Assembly: GCA_946490455.1 (NCBI GenBank) | Contig: CAMLXE010000070.1 | Location: 1-8,149 of the forward strand | Reading direction: 5' to 3' | Length of the DNA: 8,149 nucleotides | From: an uncultured Desulfovibrio sp. | Lineage (GTDB): Bacteria; Desulfobacterota; Desulfovibrionia; Desulfovibrionales; Desulfovibrionaceae | Part shown: positions 1 to 7,121 of the stretch, one piece after another | How the letters are laid out: every line of letters begins with the position of its first letter | Position numbering within the stretch: position 1 is the first letter of the stretch | The notes under the pieces: model-generated | The model's input: the letters and a program-made list of their open reading frames with translations, nothing else | What the model was told of the DNA's origin: nothing | Database searches by the model: none | Program-made: the position numbers and the translations under genes

Positions 1-528
1 ACTCCGGAAATGGTAGAGAAGATGCGCTGGCTGATTGGCAGCGCCAATGTCATTACTCCGAACTTTACCGAAGTGACGTTGCTTCTTGGAGAAGCCTACC
101 GTCCTGAAGTGGACGTTCCCACGATCCAGAACTGGCTGCGTCGGCTTGCAGATGCCGGGCCAGCCATTGTAGCGGCCACCAGTGTTCCCCTGCTGGAAGA
201 CGGCCGTCCACGGAACAAGGACAATACGGCCGTTGTCGCCTACGAACGCCATGAAAACCGATTCTGGAAAATTGACTGTTCGTACATCCCAGCACACTAT
301 CCAGGCACAGGTGACACCTTCGCGAGCGTTCTGACTGGAGGTCTTCTGCTGGGCGATACACTCTCTCTCGCTCTGGACAGGGCCGTCCAGTTCGTCACTC
401 TGGGCATTCGTGCAACCTTTGGCCATGGTCTGCCCACTCGAGAAGGAATTCTTCTGGAACGAATTCTTGATACGCTACGAATACCTGTAACAGTCTGTCG
501 CTGTGATATCATGCCCAATGTCGGATAA
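1..528 (+). CDS. pdxY: Pyridoxal/pyridoxamine kinase, C-terminal part (5' end outside window)
   Basis: This is a cytoplasmic ribokinase-superfamily enzyme that phosphorylates pyridoxal and/or pyridoxamine with ATP in vitamin B6 salvage. The frame is open from base 1 (T-P-E before the first in-window Met at 10), so the gene begins upstream; about 175 residues are visible of the roughly 285 usual for the family. Visible landmarks are ITPNFTE (codons from 52), where the family begins its ATP-binding half, and YPGTGDTFASVLTGG, whose GTGD (304-315) forms the anion hole and supplies the catalytic Asp (codon 313-315). A typical tail follows: LLLGD, ALDRAVQFV, GIRATFG and REGILLERILD. The last ~15 residues (IPVTVCRCDIMPNVG) look like an unconserved extension. 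The stop is 31 bases before murI, which suggests co-transcription. PdxK versus PdxY cannot be settled without the N-terminus; a hydroxymethylpyrimidine kinase is less likely given the YPGTGDTFAS form. Confidence 0.88.
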   Translation, partial: TPEMVEKMRWLIGSANVITPNFTEVTLLLGEAYRPEVDVPTIQNWLRRLADAGPAIVAATSVPLLEDGRPRNKDNTAVVAYERHENRFWKIDCSYIPAHYPGTGDTFASVLTGGLLLGDTLSLALDRAVQFVTLGIRATFGHGLPTREGILLERILDTLRIPVTVCRCDIMPNVG

Positions 529-548
529 TTCCGACAGCAAGCTGTCTC

Positions 549-554
549 AAGGAA
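549..554 (+). promoter_or_regulatory. Ribosome binding site that fixes the murI start
   Basis: AAGGAA lies 5 bases upstream of ATG 560. The frame also has a GTG at 503 and an ATG at 518, both upstream or inside the end of the kinase gene and neither with a comparable purine-rich site. The 560 start is therefore preferred. Confidence 0.7.
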
Positions 555-559
555 TCCAT

Positions 560-1426
560 ATGACAACAAGCTCCTTCAACAGTGTTTCTCCGGACCGGCA
601 ACAGGAAACATCCCAGTTGCCCATAGGGGTCTTTGACTCCGGCGTGGGAGGTCTGACTGTACTTCGCGCCATGCTGCAACGCATGCCTGGAGAAGACTAT
701 CTCTATCTTGGGGATACGGCACGTTTGCCCTATGGCTCAAAAAGCCGTGAAACCATCGTACGATACAGTCTGCAAACCACAACAAGGCTCGTGGAGCTGG
801 GGATCAAGGTTCTGGTTATCGCCTGCAACACAGCGACTGCAGCGGCTCTTCCTGCTCTGCGGGAGACCTTTCCGAACATTCCGATTATCGGCGTTGTGGA
901 ACCTGGAGCTCAGGCAGCCTGTCAGGCTTCTCCATCAGGACGCATCGCCGTCATTGCCACACCATCCACCATTAACGGCGGGGCCTACCAAAATGCCATT
1001 CTCCGCCGCCGCCCGCAGGCTTCAGTCAGAAGTCTCGCCTGCCCACTGTTTGTGCCGCTTGCCGAAGAGGGCTGGTTTGATGGACCGATAGTGGAAAGCA
1101 TTGCGAAACGCTATCTTTCGCCACTTTTTTCAGATGACAATCCCCCGGATTGCCTTGTCCTTGGCTGTACGCACTATCCCATGCTGGCTTCGGCCATTCG
1201 TACGGTCATTGGTCCCGATCCGGTCATGGTTGACTCGGCAGCAACCACGGCTGAAGCAGTGCAGAGCAGTCTTGACAGCAAAAATATGGCCCACCCGCAG
1301 CAACAGGATCGCACTGGCGTCATCCGCTTCTTTACGACTGACGACAAGGGGAAATTTGCCAGAACAGGCAGTCTCTTCCTCGGCATGACCATTCCGGAAG
1401 ACAATGTTCAGCTTGTGGATCTGTAG
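560..1426 (+). CDS. murI: Glutamate racemase
   Basis: This cofactor-independent racemase converts L-glutamate to D-glutamate in the cytoplasm, for addition to UDP-MurNAc-L-Ala in peptidoglycan synthesis. From ATG 560 it is 288 residues, close to the usual 260-290. All hallmark motifs are present: FDSGVGG with Asp26-Ser27; LGDTARLPYGSKS (50-62); ACNTATAAAL with the first catalytic Cys89; GVVEPG (Glu115); and LGCTHYP with the second catalytic Cys203 and His205. The ~20 residues before PIGVFDSG are polar and unconserved, as is common. An upstream in-frame GTG at 503 would add 19 residues and overlap the kinase gene, but it lacks a good ribosome binding site. murI follows the pyridoxal kinase by 31 bases, probably as one operon. 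The enzyme does not use PLP, so the link to the kinase is positional only. I see no missing residues or frameshift. Confidence 0.96.
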   Translation: MTTSSFNSVSPDRQQETSQLPIGVFDSGVGGLTVLRAMLQRMPGEDYLYLGDTARLPYGSKSRETIVRYSLQTTTRLVELGIKVLVIACNTATAAALPALRETFPNIPIIGVVEPGAQAACQASPSGRIAVIATPSTINGGAYQNAILRRRPQASVRSLACPLFVPLAEEGWFDGPIVESIAKRYLSPLFSDDNPPDCLVLGCTHYPMLASAIRTVIGPDPVMVDSAATTAEAVQSSLDSKNMAHPQQQDRTGVIRFFTTDDKGKFARTGSLFLGMTIPEDNVQLVDL

Positions 1427-1449
1427 AACTGCACGCGAAGTTCCTCTCT

Positions 1450-1477
1450 TCGAAAGATCAAGGTGAAATTCTTTCGA
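1450..1477 (+). repeat. Perfect 8-bp inverted repeat in the aminotransferase leader
   Basis: TCGAAAGA (1450-1457) and TCTTTCGA (1470-1477) are exact reverse complements around a 12-base loop, in the 77-base gap between murI and the aminotransferase. No T-run follows, so it is not a standard terminator. A second small stem, CGAAG (1436-1440) with CTTCG (1448-1452), overlaps the first arm by three bases, so the two pairings compete. It could be an operator palindrome, an RNA leader structure, or chance. Confidence 0.4.
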
Positions 1478-1490
1478 TTGTGTTCAAAAA

Positions 1491-1495
1491 AAGGA
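1491..1495 (+). promoter_or_regulatory. Ribosome binding site that fixes the aminotransferase start
   Basis: AAGGA, within an A-rich run, is 8 bases upstream of ATG 1504. The frame could also open at GTG 1480, which would place this site inside the coding region and add eight residues (MFKKRTCT) not typical of the family. ATG 1504 is preferred because family members start just before the conserved VPGPV segment. Confidence 0.7.
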
Positions 1496-1503
1496 CTTGT
1501 ACA

Positions 1504-2598
1504 ATGAGTTATGCACCTATTCCCATGGTTCCCGGCCCGGTTTCCCTGCACCCTGATGTCATTGCGGCTCTGGCTCAGGACTACGGGTCCGGTCAGGTTG
1601 AATCCGACTTCATGAATCTCTATGACGCCACCAGCCGTGACATTGCACGGCTGATGGGTACCAATAACGATGTGGTTCTGATGACGGGAGAAGGGATGCT
1701 TGCCCTCTGGGGAGCACTGAAAAGCTGCCTCAGGCCTGGAGATCCTGTAGTCAGCGTAGGTACCGGCGTTTTTGGAGATGGTATTGGGGAAATGGCCGAA
1801 AGTTTTGGCTGCAAGGTTGAAAAGGTATCCCTGCCCTACAATTCGACCATCGACGACCTGTCCCGTGTAGAAGAGGCCATCCGTCGTGTACGGCCTGTCA
1901 TGCTTACTGCGGTCCATTGCGAAACTCCCTCCGGGACGCTGAATCCTCTGGCCGCACTGGGAAAGCTCAAACAGGACATGCATGTTCCACTTTTTTATAT
2001 GGATTGTGTTGCAAGCCTTGGTGGAGCGCCTGTGGAAGCTGATGCCTGGCATGTGGACCTTGCCCTTGGAGGCTCCCAGAAATGCCTGTCCTGCCCGCCC
2101 AGCATGAGCATGGCCGGTGTCAGTGAAATGGCCTGGGAGCGCATGAAGGAAGTCAACTATCAGGGATATGACGCCATTCTTCCCTTCAAGACCGTAAGAA
2201 CAGACGGACGCTGCCCCTATACGCCGTCCTGGCATGGCATTGCTGCGCTCCACGCAGGGGCCAGAGTGCTTTTCAAGGAAGGTCTGAACAATGTCTTCAA
2301 GAGACATGAAGCTGTAGCAGCCCAATGTCGTACCGGTCTGGCAGAGCTTGGCATTCCATTGTGGACAGCGCCAAATGCCGTCAATGCACCTACAGTAACG
2401 GCGGCCATGATTCCCTCAGGCTATACTTGGCCCCAGTGGAAGGAAGCGCTCCGGCGTCATGGACTTGTCTGCACCGGCAGTTTTGGCCCCATGGCCAACA
2501 AGGTGTTTCGACTGGGACATATGGGAACCCAGGCCCAGCCCTATCTGATGGAGCAGGCCCTTGATGCCATCTCCCGCACGCTTCATGCAGCAGCCTGA
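1504..2598 (+). CDS. Class V PLP-dependent aminotransferase (alanine-glyoxylate / pyridoxamine-pyruvate aminotransferase-like)
   Basis: This is a fold-type I cytoplasmic aminotransferase of 364 residues, full length for the alanine/serine-glyoxylate aminotransferase family. Visible landmarks are the N-terminal MVPGPVSLHPDV (8-19); TGEGMLALWGA (61-71); HCETPSGTLNP (138-148) with Thr141; YMDCVASLGG (165-174) with Asp167, expected to contact the cofactor ring nitrogen; GGSQKCLSCPP (189-199) with Lys193 as the Schiff-base lysine; and FRLGHMG (335-341) with Arg336, expected to bind the substrate carboxylate. Most alanine-glyoxylate aminotransferases have a small residue (GSG) where this protein has Glu63 in GEG. 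As I recall it, pyridoxamine-pyruvate aminotransferase (PPAT) of Mesorhizobium also has Glu (HGEP), and shares KCL..PP, TPSGT.NP and RxGHMG. PPAT's second arginine, nine residues before RIGHMG, is Phe327 here. The substrate is therefore unresolved: alanine/serine:glyoxylate, phosphonate-type, or B6. A leader palindrome lies upstream and a hairpin downstream. Confidence 0.85.
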   Translation: MSYAPIPMVPGPVSLHPDVIAALAQDYGSGQVESDFMNLYDATSRDIARLMGTNNDVVLMTGEGMLALWGALKSCLRPGDPVVSVGTGVFGDGIGEMAESFGCKVEKVSLPYNSTIDDLSRVEEAIRRVRPVMLTAVHCETPSGTLNPLAALGKLKQDMHVPLFYMDCVASLGGAPVEADAWHVDLALGGSQKCLSCPPSMSMAGVSEMAWERMKEVNYQGYDAILPFKTVRTDGRCPYTPSWHGIAALHAGARVLFKEGLNNVFKRHEAVAAQCRTGLAELGIPLWTAPNAVNAPTVTAAMIPSGYTWPQWKEALRRHGLVCTGSFGPMANKVFRLGHMGTQAQPYLMEQALDAISRTLHAAA

Positions 2599-2623
2599 CT
2601 CTGACTGAAATCCCGTGAGGTAA

Positions 2624-2648
2624 CGGAGCCGGAAGCGTACCGGCTCCG
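2624..2648 (+). terminator. GC-rich hairpin after the aminotransferase (possible terminator without a T-tract)
   Basis: CGGAGCCGG (2624-2632) and CCGGCTCCG (2640-2648) form a perfect 9-bp stem around the 7-base loop AAGCGTA, beginning 26 bases after the aminotransferase stop. The stem is strong, but the following bases (CTCCCCGATTC) contain no U-run. It may pause or protect the 3' end of the message, or act with Rho, rather than being a canonical intrinsic terminator. Its position between two functionally unrelated genes fits a transcript boundary. Confidence 0.5.
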
Positions 2649-2692
2649 CTCCCCGATTCACCATATTGCTTTTGATTCAGGCAAAAAATTGC

Positions 2693-2698
2693 AAGGGG
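2693..2698 (+). promoter_or_regulatory. Candidate ribosome binding site for comEC
   Basis: AAGGGG is the only purine-rich site before comEC. It sits 14 bases ahead of ATG 2713, longer than ideal, and downstream of the alternative TTG start at 2689, which it therefore could not serve. Spacing leaves the exact start uncertain, though ATG 2713 remains the best candidate. Confidence 0.35.
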
Positions 2699-2712
2699 TA
2701 CCCGGATACGCC

Positions 2713-5415
2713 ATGCGCCGCAGCTCCAGCAACCCCCGTACCTTTTCTTCTCTTCAACCCCTGCTCTTCTGGGAAACAGGCATTCTGCTCTTCGCGTCAG
2801 GAATCCTCGGTGTCTGCTTTCCAGTTTCTGCACTTGTCGTCACAGGACTCATCTGTCTGGTCGACAGCAGAATCCGTAAGCCGGCCTGTCTGCTCTTTGC
2901 CATAACATGTCTTGGAGTGGGCTTCCTGTATGGCCAGCTATCACGTCCTTCATCACCACCGAATCCCCCAGACTGGCTTGCTGAAAAGCTGGAACGCCCC
3001 AAAAAGCGAGCGCTGCGTGTAACAGGCACGGTCGTTGACATAAAAGGCCTTCCGGATCAACGAATACGCATCCTGCTCAAGGAGGTCCGTCCCGAAGTTC
3101 CTTCCGCACAGCAGGGACCGATTCCCGCATCATCCCGATCGAAAGATGTCACGGCTCTTCCGGGACTGCTGGCATGGACATGGGAACAGCCCTCACTGCG
3201 GCCTCTCCCCGGCCAAAAGGTGACGGCAACATTGACCATACGGCCTGTCCGGGGATTCCATAATGGAGACGGTAACGGCAGTGAAGATTACTGGTTCAGG
3301 CAAGGGGTCTATTTCCAGAGCTGGAGTCGGGGAGAAAACGCTCTCGCCACCATTTCCGGCAAGCCCAGTTACGGTGCTGCCCTGCGCGAACATCTTCGCC
3401 TGCTGGTACTTGAAGTTCTCGGCCCCAAACCGGATTTTCAACACGAACTGCGGAAAGAGTCCCCAGACTCACAAGGGTGGAGCATTATTCCAGCTCTCCT
3501 CTTTGGTGACCGTTTCTTTCTAACTACTGCGGATATGGAACGGATTCAGGCAGCGGGTCTCGGGCACAGTCTGGCTCTTTCAGGACAGCATCTGGCCGTA
3601 ACAGGCCTGATTGCCCTCATGATTGTAACGCTTATTCGCCTTGTTCGTCCGTCCATCTTTCTCCGTATCCCGGCCTATGCCCTGACCGGACTGCTCGCGC
3701 TTCCCCCTGCAGCCTTCTATCTCTGGCTGGGAAACGCGCCCCCATCACTGGTCAGAGCAGCTATCATGCTGCTTGTCTGGTGTCTTTTCCGCTGCCTGCC
3801 ATCCTGTTTCCCATGGTGCTCTTCAGGCCCGCGCAGGCCACTGGCCTTCCCCGATGCGCTGCTCCTTGCCCTGCTGTGCATGCTCATCATGGATCCAAAC
3901 ATGATTCATGATACAGGGGCACAGCTTTCCTTTGCCGCCGTCGCCGGAATCACACTTTGCTCGCCACTTCTGGCGTATGGCAGAGCCTATGGAACCCTTT
4001 CCAGTTCGCTGCATCTCACCAGCAGTTCAGGCGGCAGGAAGATCTGCCGGACTCTCTTACGATTTTTCCTGCTTACCCTGGGCTGTTCCATTGCCGCGCA
4101 GCTTGCCACTCTCCCTCTTGTCCTTCACATATTCGGCTATACGACACTCTGGTTTCCGCTCAATCTTCTTTGGCTGCCCATGCTGGGATTTTTCGTCCTG
4201 CCGGTTGCCTTTCTTGGTCTGGCCTGTCTTGGTCCGGGGGCGGTGGATGCGGGAAGCCTTCTGCTGCAACTTGCCGTTATTCCCTGTGATCTGTTGCTGG
4301 ACGGACTTGTCTGGCTTCAGAATCATGCAGGCATGGCAGCACTATGGCTTCCCCGGCCCCATTGGATGGCTCTGCCCGGTTTTGCGGCAATACTTGTTGC
4401 ACTGGCACTGCTTCCCGGGCGTAATCACCTCCCGACCGCCGGGAAACGGCTACTCATGGCCGGCAGCTTTCTTTTGCTTTTTGGTCCCCTGCTCCATGTG
4501 TACAGTCAGCAGGACAAAGATACTACGCTCAAGGTGCTGGATGTAGGGCAGGCTCAATCCATCCTGCTGGAATGGGCAAAACAGGATGGACGAGGCAGAG
4601 CCCTTGTGGACGGAGGTGGCTTCTTCTCCAACAGGTTTGACAGCGGCCGTGATATCATTGCTCCCCTGCTTTCCCGAAATCATCCGTTGACACTGGACTT
4701 CATCGTTCTGAGTCACCCTGATCGGGATCATCTGCGAGGTCTGCTCTTCCTTACGGAACACCTTTCTCCCAAAGCCGCCTATACATCCATCCTGGAGTCC
4801 GTTGATATTCCAGCGAAATCCAGACAGAATACCCCACGCCCAAAATCAGGACCGTTCATATCAGGAAGTCATCCGCCTGACAAAGAAACTCTGATTCTGG
4901 AGTTTGTCTCCATTCTTGCACGACAGAATATTCCCCGGCATACTCCAACGACCGGTACGGCTATCCGGCTGTCCGACAGTCTGTGGCTGGAAACATTGGC
5001 ACCACCTCCCGGAACGCTGCCAACCGGGAATAATGGACTTGTCCTGCGTCTTGTTTACCGGGGGAAAGGACTGGCACTTCTGCCGGGAGATGCCGGTGCT
5101 TCCTATCTGAGAGCCTTGCTGCGTCAGCATGTCGATCTGTCGGCTGAGATTCTTGTTCTCCCGCACCACGGCTCCAAAGGGAGCCTGGTACCAGCCTTTC
5201 TGGATGCCGTTTCCCCCAAGGCAGCTCTGGTCAGCTCCGGGGCATTCAATGCCTTTGGGCATCCTGCTCAGGCTGTTCGCGAGGCACTTGAAGAACGCGA
5301 TATTCCCCTGTACATCACGGGCGAACAAGGTGCGCTCACTGTCCGTTGGGATCAGAACGGGCATCTGAAGAGCCTTTCGGAGGCTTCAGGAACCTTGCTT
5401 GAATCAGCGAACTGA
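2713..5415 (+). CDS. comEC: ComEC/Rec2-family DNA-uptake channel with C-terminal metallo-beta-lactamase domain
   Basis: This inner-membrane protein would carry single-stranded DNA into the cytoplasm during natural transformation. From ATG 2713 it is 900 residues, somewhat longer than the ~750-800 common in the family. In order: N-terminal membrane segments (about 17-75); a soluble region (about 80-215) where ComEC proteins carry an OB-fold; the Competence domain (about 255-530), with LLFGDR, GLGHSLALSGQHL (282-294) and DTGAQLSFAAVAGI (400-413), rich in membrane helices; further helices to about 595; then the metallo-beta-lactamase domain (about 604-880). That domain keeps LSHPDRDH (666-673; His668, Asp670, Asp672, His673), LLPGD (Asp793), LPHHGS (816-821) and FGHP (His850), so the metal site looks intact and nuclease activity is plausible. 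The usual SGLH is SGQH here. A TTG at 2689 would add eight residues. No frameshift is seen. No other competence gene is in the window. Confidence 0.93.
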   Translation: MRRSSSNPRTFSSLQPLLFWETGILLFASGILGVCFPVSALVVTGLICLVDSRIRKPACLLFAITCLGVGFLYGQLSRPSSPPNPPDWLAEKLERPKKRALRVTGTVVDIKGLPDQRIRILLKEVRPEVPSAQQGPIPASSRSKDVTALPGLLAWTWEQPSLRPLPGQKVTATLTIRPVRGFHNGDGNGSEDYWFRQGVYFQSWSRGENALATISGKPSYGAALREHLRLLVLEVLGPKPDFQHELRKESPDSQGWSIIPALLFGDRFFLTTADMERIQAAGLGHSLALSGQHLAVTGLIALMIVTLIRLVRPSIFLRIPAYALTGLLALPPAAFYLWLGNAPPSLVRAAIMLLVWCLFRCLPSCFPWCSSGPRRPLAFPDALLLALLCMLIMDPNMIHDTGAQLSFAAVAGITLCSPLLAYGRAYGTLSSSLHLTSSSGGRKICRTLLRFFLLTLGCSIAAQLATLPLVLHIFGYTTLWFPLNLLWLPMLGFFVLPVAFLGLACLGPGAVDAGSLLLQLAVIPCDLLLDGLVWLQNHAGMAALWLPRPHWMALPGFAAILVALALLPGRNHLPTAGKRLLMAGSFLLLFGPLLHVYSQQDKDTTLKVLDVGQAQSILLEWAKQDGRGRALVDGGGFFSNRFDSGRDIIAPLLSRNHPLTLDFIVLSHPDRDHLRGLLFLTEHLSPKAAYTSILESVDIPAKSRQNTPRPKSGPFISGSHPPDKETLILEFVSILARQNIPRHTPTTGTAIRLSDSLWLETLAPPPGTLPTGNNGLVLRLVYRGKGLALLPGDAGASYLRALLRQHVDLSAEILVLPHHGSKGSLVPAFLDAVSPKAALVSSGAFNAFGHPAQAVREALEERDIPLYITGEQGALTVRWDQNGHLKSLSEASGTLLESAN

Positions 5416-5516
5416 CTTGCCAGCAACAATTATATGATCTTGCATAGCATCTGATACTCCAGGGAGCTTATGCGGTTCCCGCTACAACGCCATCCTACCT
5501 GACAGGATATTTCCAC

Positions 5517-7121
5517 ATGAAATTGACTACGACACAGAAAATGGGATTTGCCGCCCTTATTATGGCTGGAAGTGTCTTCCTTTCCCGTCTGATGGGACTG
5601 ATCCGTGACAAGGTTGTCTCATGGCAGTTTGGAGCGGGAGCCGAATCCGATATCTACTTTGCAGCCTTTGTCGTGCCAGACTTTCTGAATCACCTTCTGG
5701 CTGGCGGCTATATTTCCATTACGCTGATTCCTCTGCTCTCAAAACGCTTTGAGGAAGATCCTGAAGATGGGTGGAGATTCTTTTCCTGTGTGTTCTGGTG
5801 GACATCCCTCTGCATAGGTGTGCTGACCCTTGTTGCCTGGATTTTTGCTCCAGAACTGGCCAGACTGGTTGCTCCGGGCTTTGGTCCGGCAGAAAGCGCC
5901 CGCCTGAGCACATTTCTTCGTATCATCCTGCCTGCTCAGGTCTTTTTTCTGCCGGGAGCCTGCGTTTCGGCCATTCTCTATATTCGCAAGCAGTTCTTTG
6001 CCCCCGCACTCACGCCACTTGTCTATAATGGCTGCATTATTGCCGGCGGTCTGCTGGTTCCGGGACGCGGCATGGAAGGCTTCTGCTGGGGCGTTCTTGT
6101 CGGTGCTGCGCTCGGAGCCTTCATCCTTCCGGTCATGGCAGCACGCTCCGGGATGCATGGAAGTCAGGCCAGTACACAGGCTGGGCTGCGCATTCTTCCC
6201 GTATTACGTCATCCCCTTCTCAAGCGTCTGCTGCTTCTGGCCCTGCCGCTCATGCTCGGACTCTCCGTTGTTGTCATGGATGAACAGTTTGTACGCATAT
6301 TTGGCTCTCTCGCAGGTGAAGGTGCCGTCAGTCTGCTCAGTTATGCCCGCCGGATCATGCTTGTCCCTGTCGGGGTCGTAGCTCAGGCCGCAGGAGTAGC
6401 CTCCTTCCCCTTCCTTGCTGCACTGGCAGCCAGAGGTGACGAACCCGGCTTCAATACGACTCTTGGTTCAGCGCTCAGAGGCAGCCTGCTCGTTGTTCTG
6501 CCACTTACAGCCTACATGATCGTGGCAGCCCTGCCCACACTTGGCTTCATCTTTCAGGGAGGGCAGTTCTCTCCGGAAGAAACCATTGCGGCAACCCCCC
6601 TGCTGCAGCTTTTGCTGCTGTCTGTTCCCTTCTGGGTCATTCAGCAGGTCATTGGACGCGCCTTCTATGCAAGACAGGACACCCTGACCCCGGCTCTCGT
6701 GGGTACCATTGCCACCATTGCTGCCGTTCCCTTCTATCCCCCGCTTATCCGGATGCTCGGTGCTACCGGTGTGGCCCTGCTCACCACGGTCTGTCTGTTT
6801 GTCTATACGCTCGCGCTCAGCCTTGTCTGGGTACGCAAGCATGGTTCGGCAGCCTTTGCCGGAACGGGTACGCTTGCTCTGAAAACAATCCTGCTCTGCC
6901 TTCCGGGAACAGCTCTGGCCTTCCTTGCTGTCAACAGACTGCCCCTCATCCTGCCTGAGCTTTTTCCCTCTCTCTTCAGCTACCTGCACGAAGCATTGCG
7001 GCATGCCGTCACTCTTGCCTGCTCATCCATTGCCTTTGCCATTCCCTATCTTGTTCTTGCCCGTCTGTTCATGCCCGAAGCCCTGAATCTGCGCAAACGC
7101 CGTCCTTCCACTGGGGCCTGA
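5517..7121 (+). CDS. murJ: MurJ/MviN-family polyprenyl-diphosphate-linked glycan (lipid II) flippase
   Basis: This MOP-superfamily integral membrane protein has 534 residues, slightly above the usual ~510-525, and its hydrophobicity fits about 14 membrane helices. MurJ moves lipid II from the inner to the outer face of the cytoplasmic membrane. Family signatures are FLSRLMGLIRD (21-31; Arg24 and Arg30 match E. coli Arg18 and Arg24), FGAGAESDIYFAAFVVPDF (38-56; Asp45 matches Asp39), YARRIM (276-281; Arg279 matches Arg270), FPFLAALAARGD, FQGGQFS and RAFYARQDTLTP (381-392). The segment after PDF reads LNHLLAGG, whereas E. coli MurJ has LRRIFAEG, so the Arg52 and Glu57 positions are Asn58 and Gly63. 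The start has AGGA (5504-5507) 9 bases upstream. comEC ends 101 bases before it; I could not identify a convincing promoter in that gap. It may be the cell's MurJ or a paralogue that flips another lipid-linked sugar. Confidence 0.88.
   Translation: MKLTTTQKMGFAALIMAGSVFLSRLMGLIRDKVVSWQFGAGAESDIYFAAFVVPDFLNHLLAGGYISITLIPLLSKRFEEDPEDGWRFFSCVFWWTSLCIGVLTLVAWIFAPELARLVAPGFGPAESARLSTFLRIILPAQVFFLPGACVSAILYIRKQFFAPALTPLVYNGCIIAGGLLVPGRGMEGFCWGVLVGAALGAFILPVMAARSGMHGSQASTQAGLRILPVLRHPLLKRLLLLALPLMLGLSVVVMDEQFVRIFGSLAGEGAVSLLSYARRIMLVPVGVVAQAAGVASFPFLAALAARGDEPGFNTTLGSALRGSLLVVLPLTAYMIVAALPTLGFIFQGGQFSPEETIAATPLLQLLLLSVPFWVIQQVIGRAFYARQDTLTPALVGTIATIAAVPFYPPLIRMLGATGVALLTTVCLFVYTLALSLVWVRKHGSAAFAGTGTLALKTILLCLPGTALAFLAVNRLPLILPELFPSLFSYLHEALRHAVTLACSSIAFAIPYLVLARLFMPEALNLRKRRPSTGA

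Noticed and set aside
503..559. GTG 503 or ATG 518 as the murI start, overlapping the kinase gene
   Set aside because: ATG 560 has a good AAGGAA site at 5 bases, and the extra residues are not part of the conserved family sequence.
1408..2325. 305-residue minus-strand reading frame
   Set aside because: Antisense shadow of the aminotransferase gene, which has full family motifs; the minus-strand translation has no domain-like pattern.
5417..5438. Possible promoter before murJ (TTGCCA at 5417 and TATGAT at 5433)
   Set aside because: The two boxes are only 10 bases apart, far short of the usual 16-18, and no good -35 box lies at the right distance from TATGAT.
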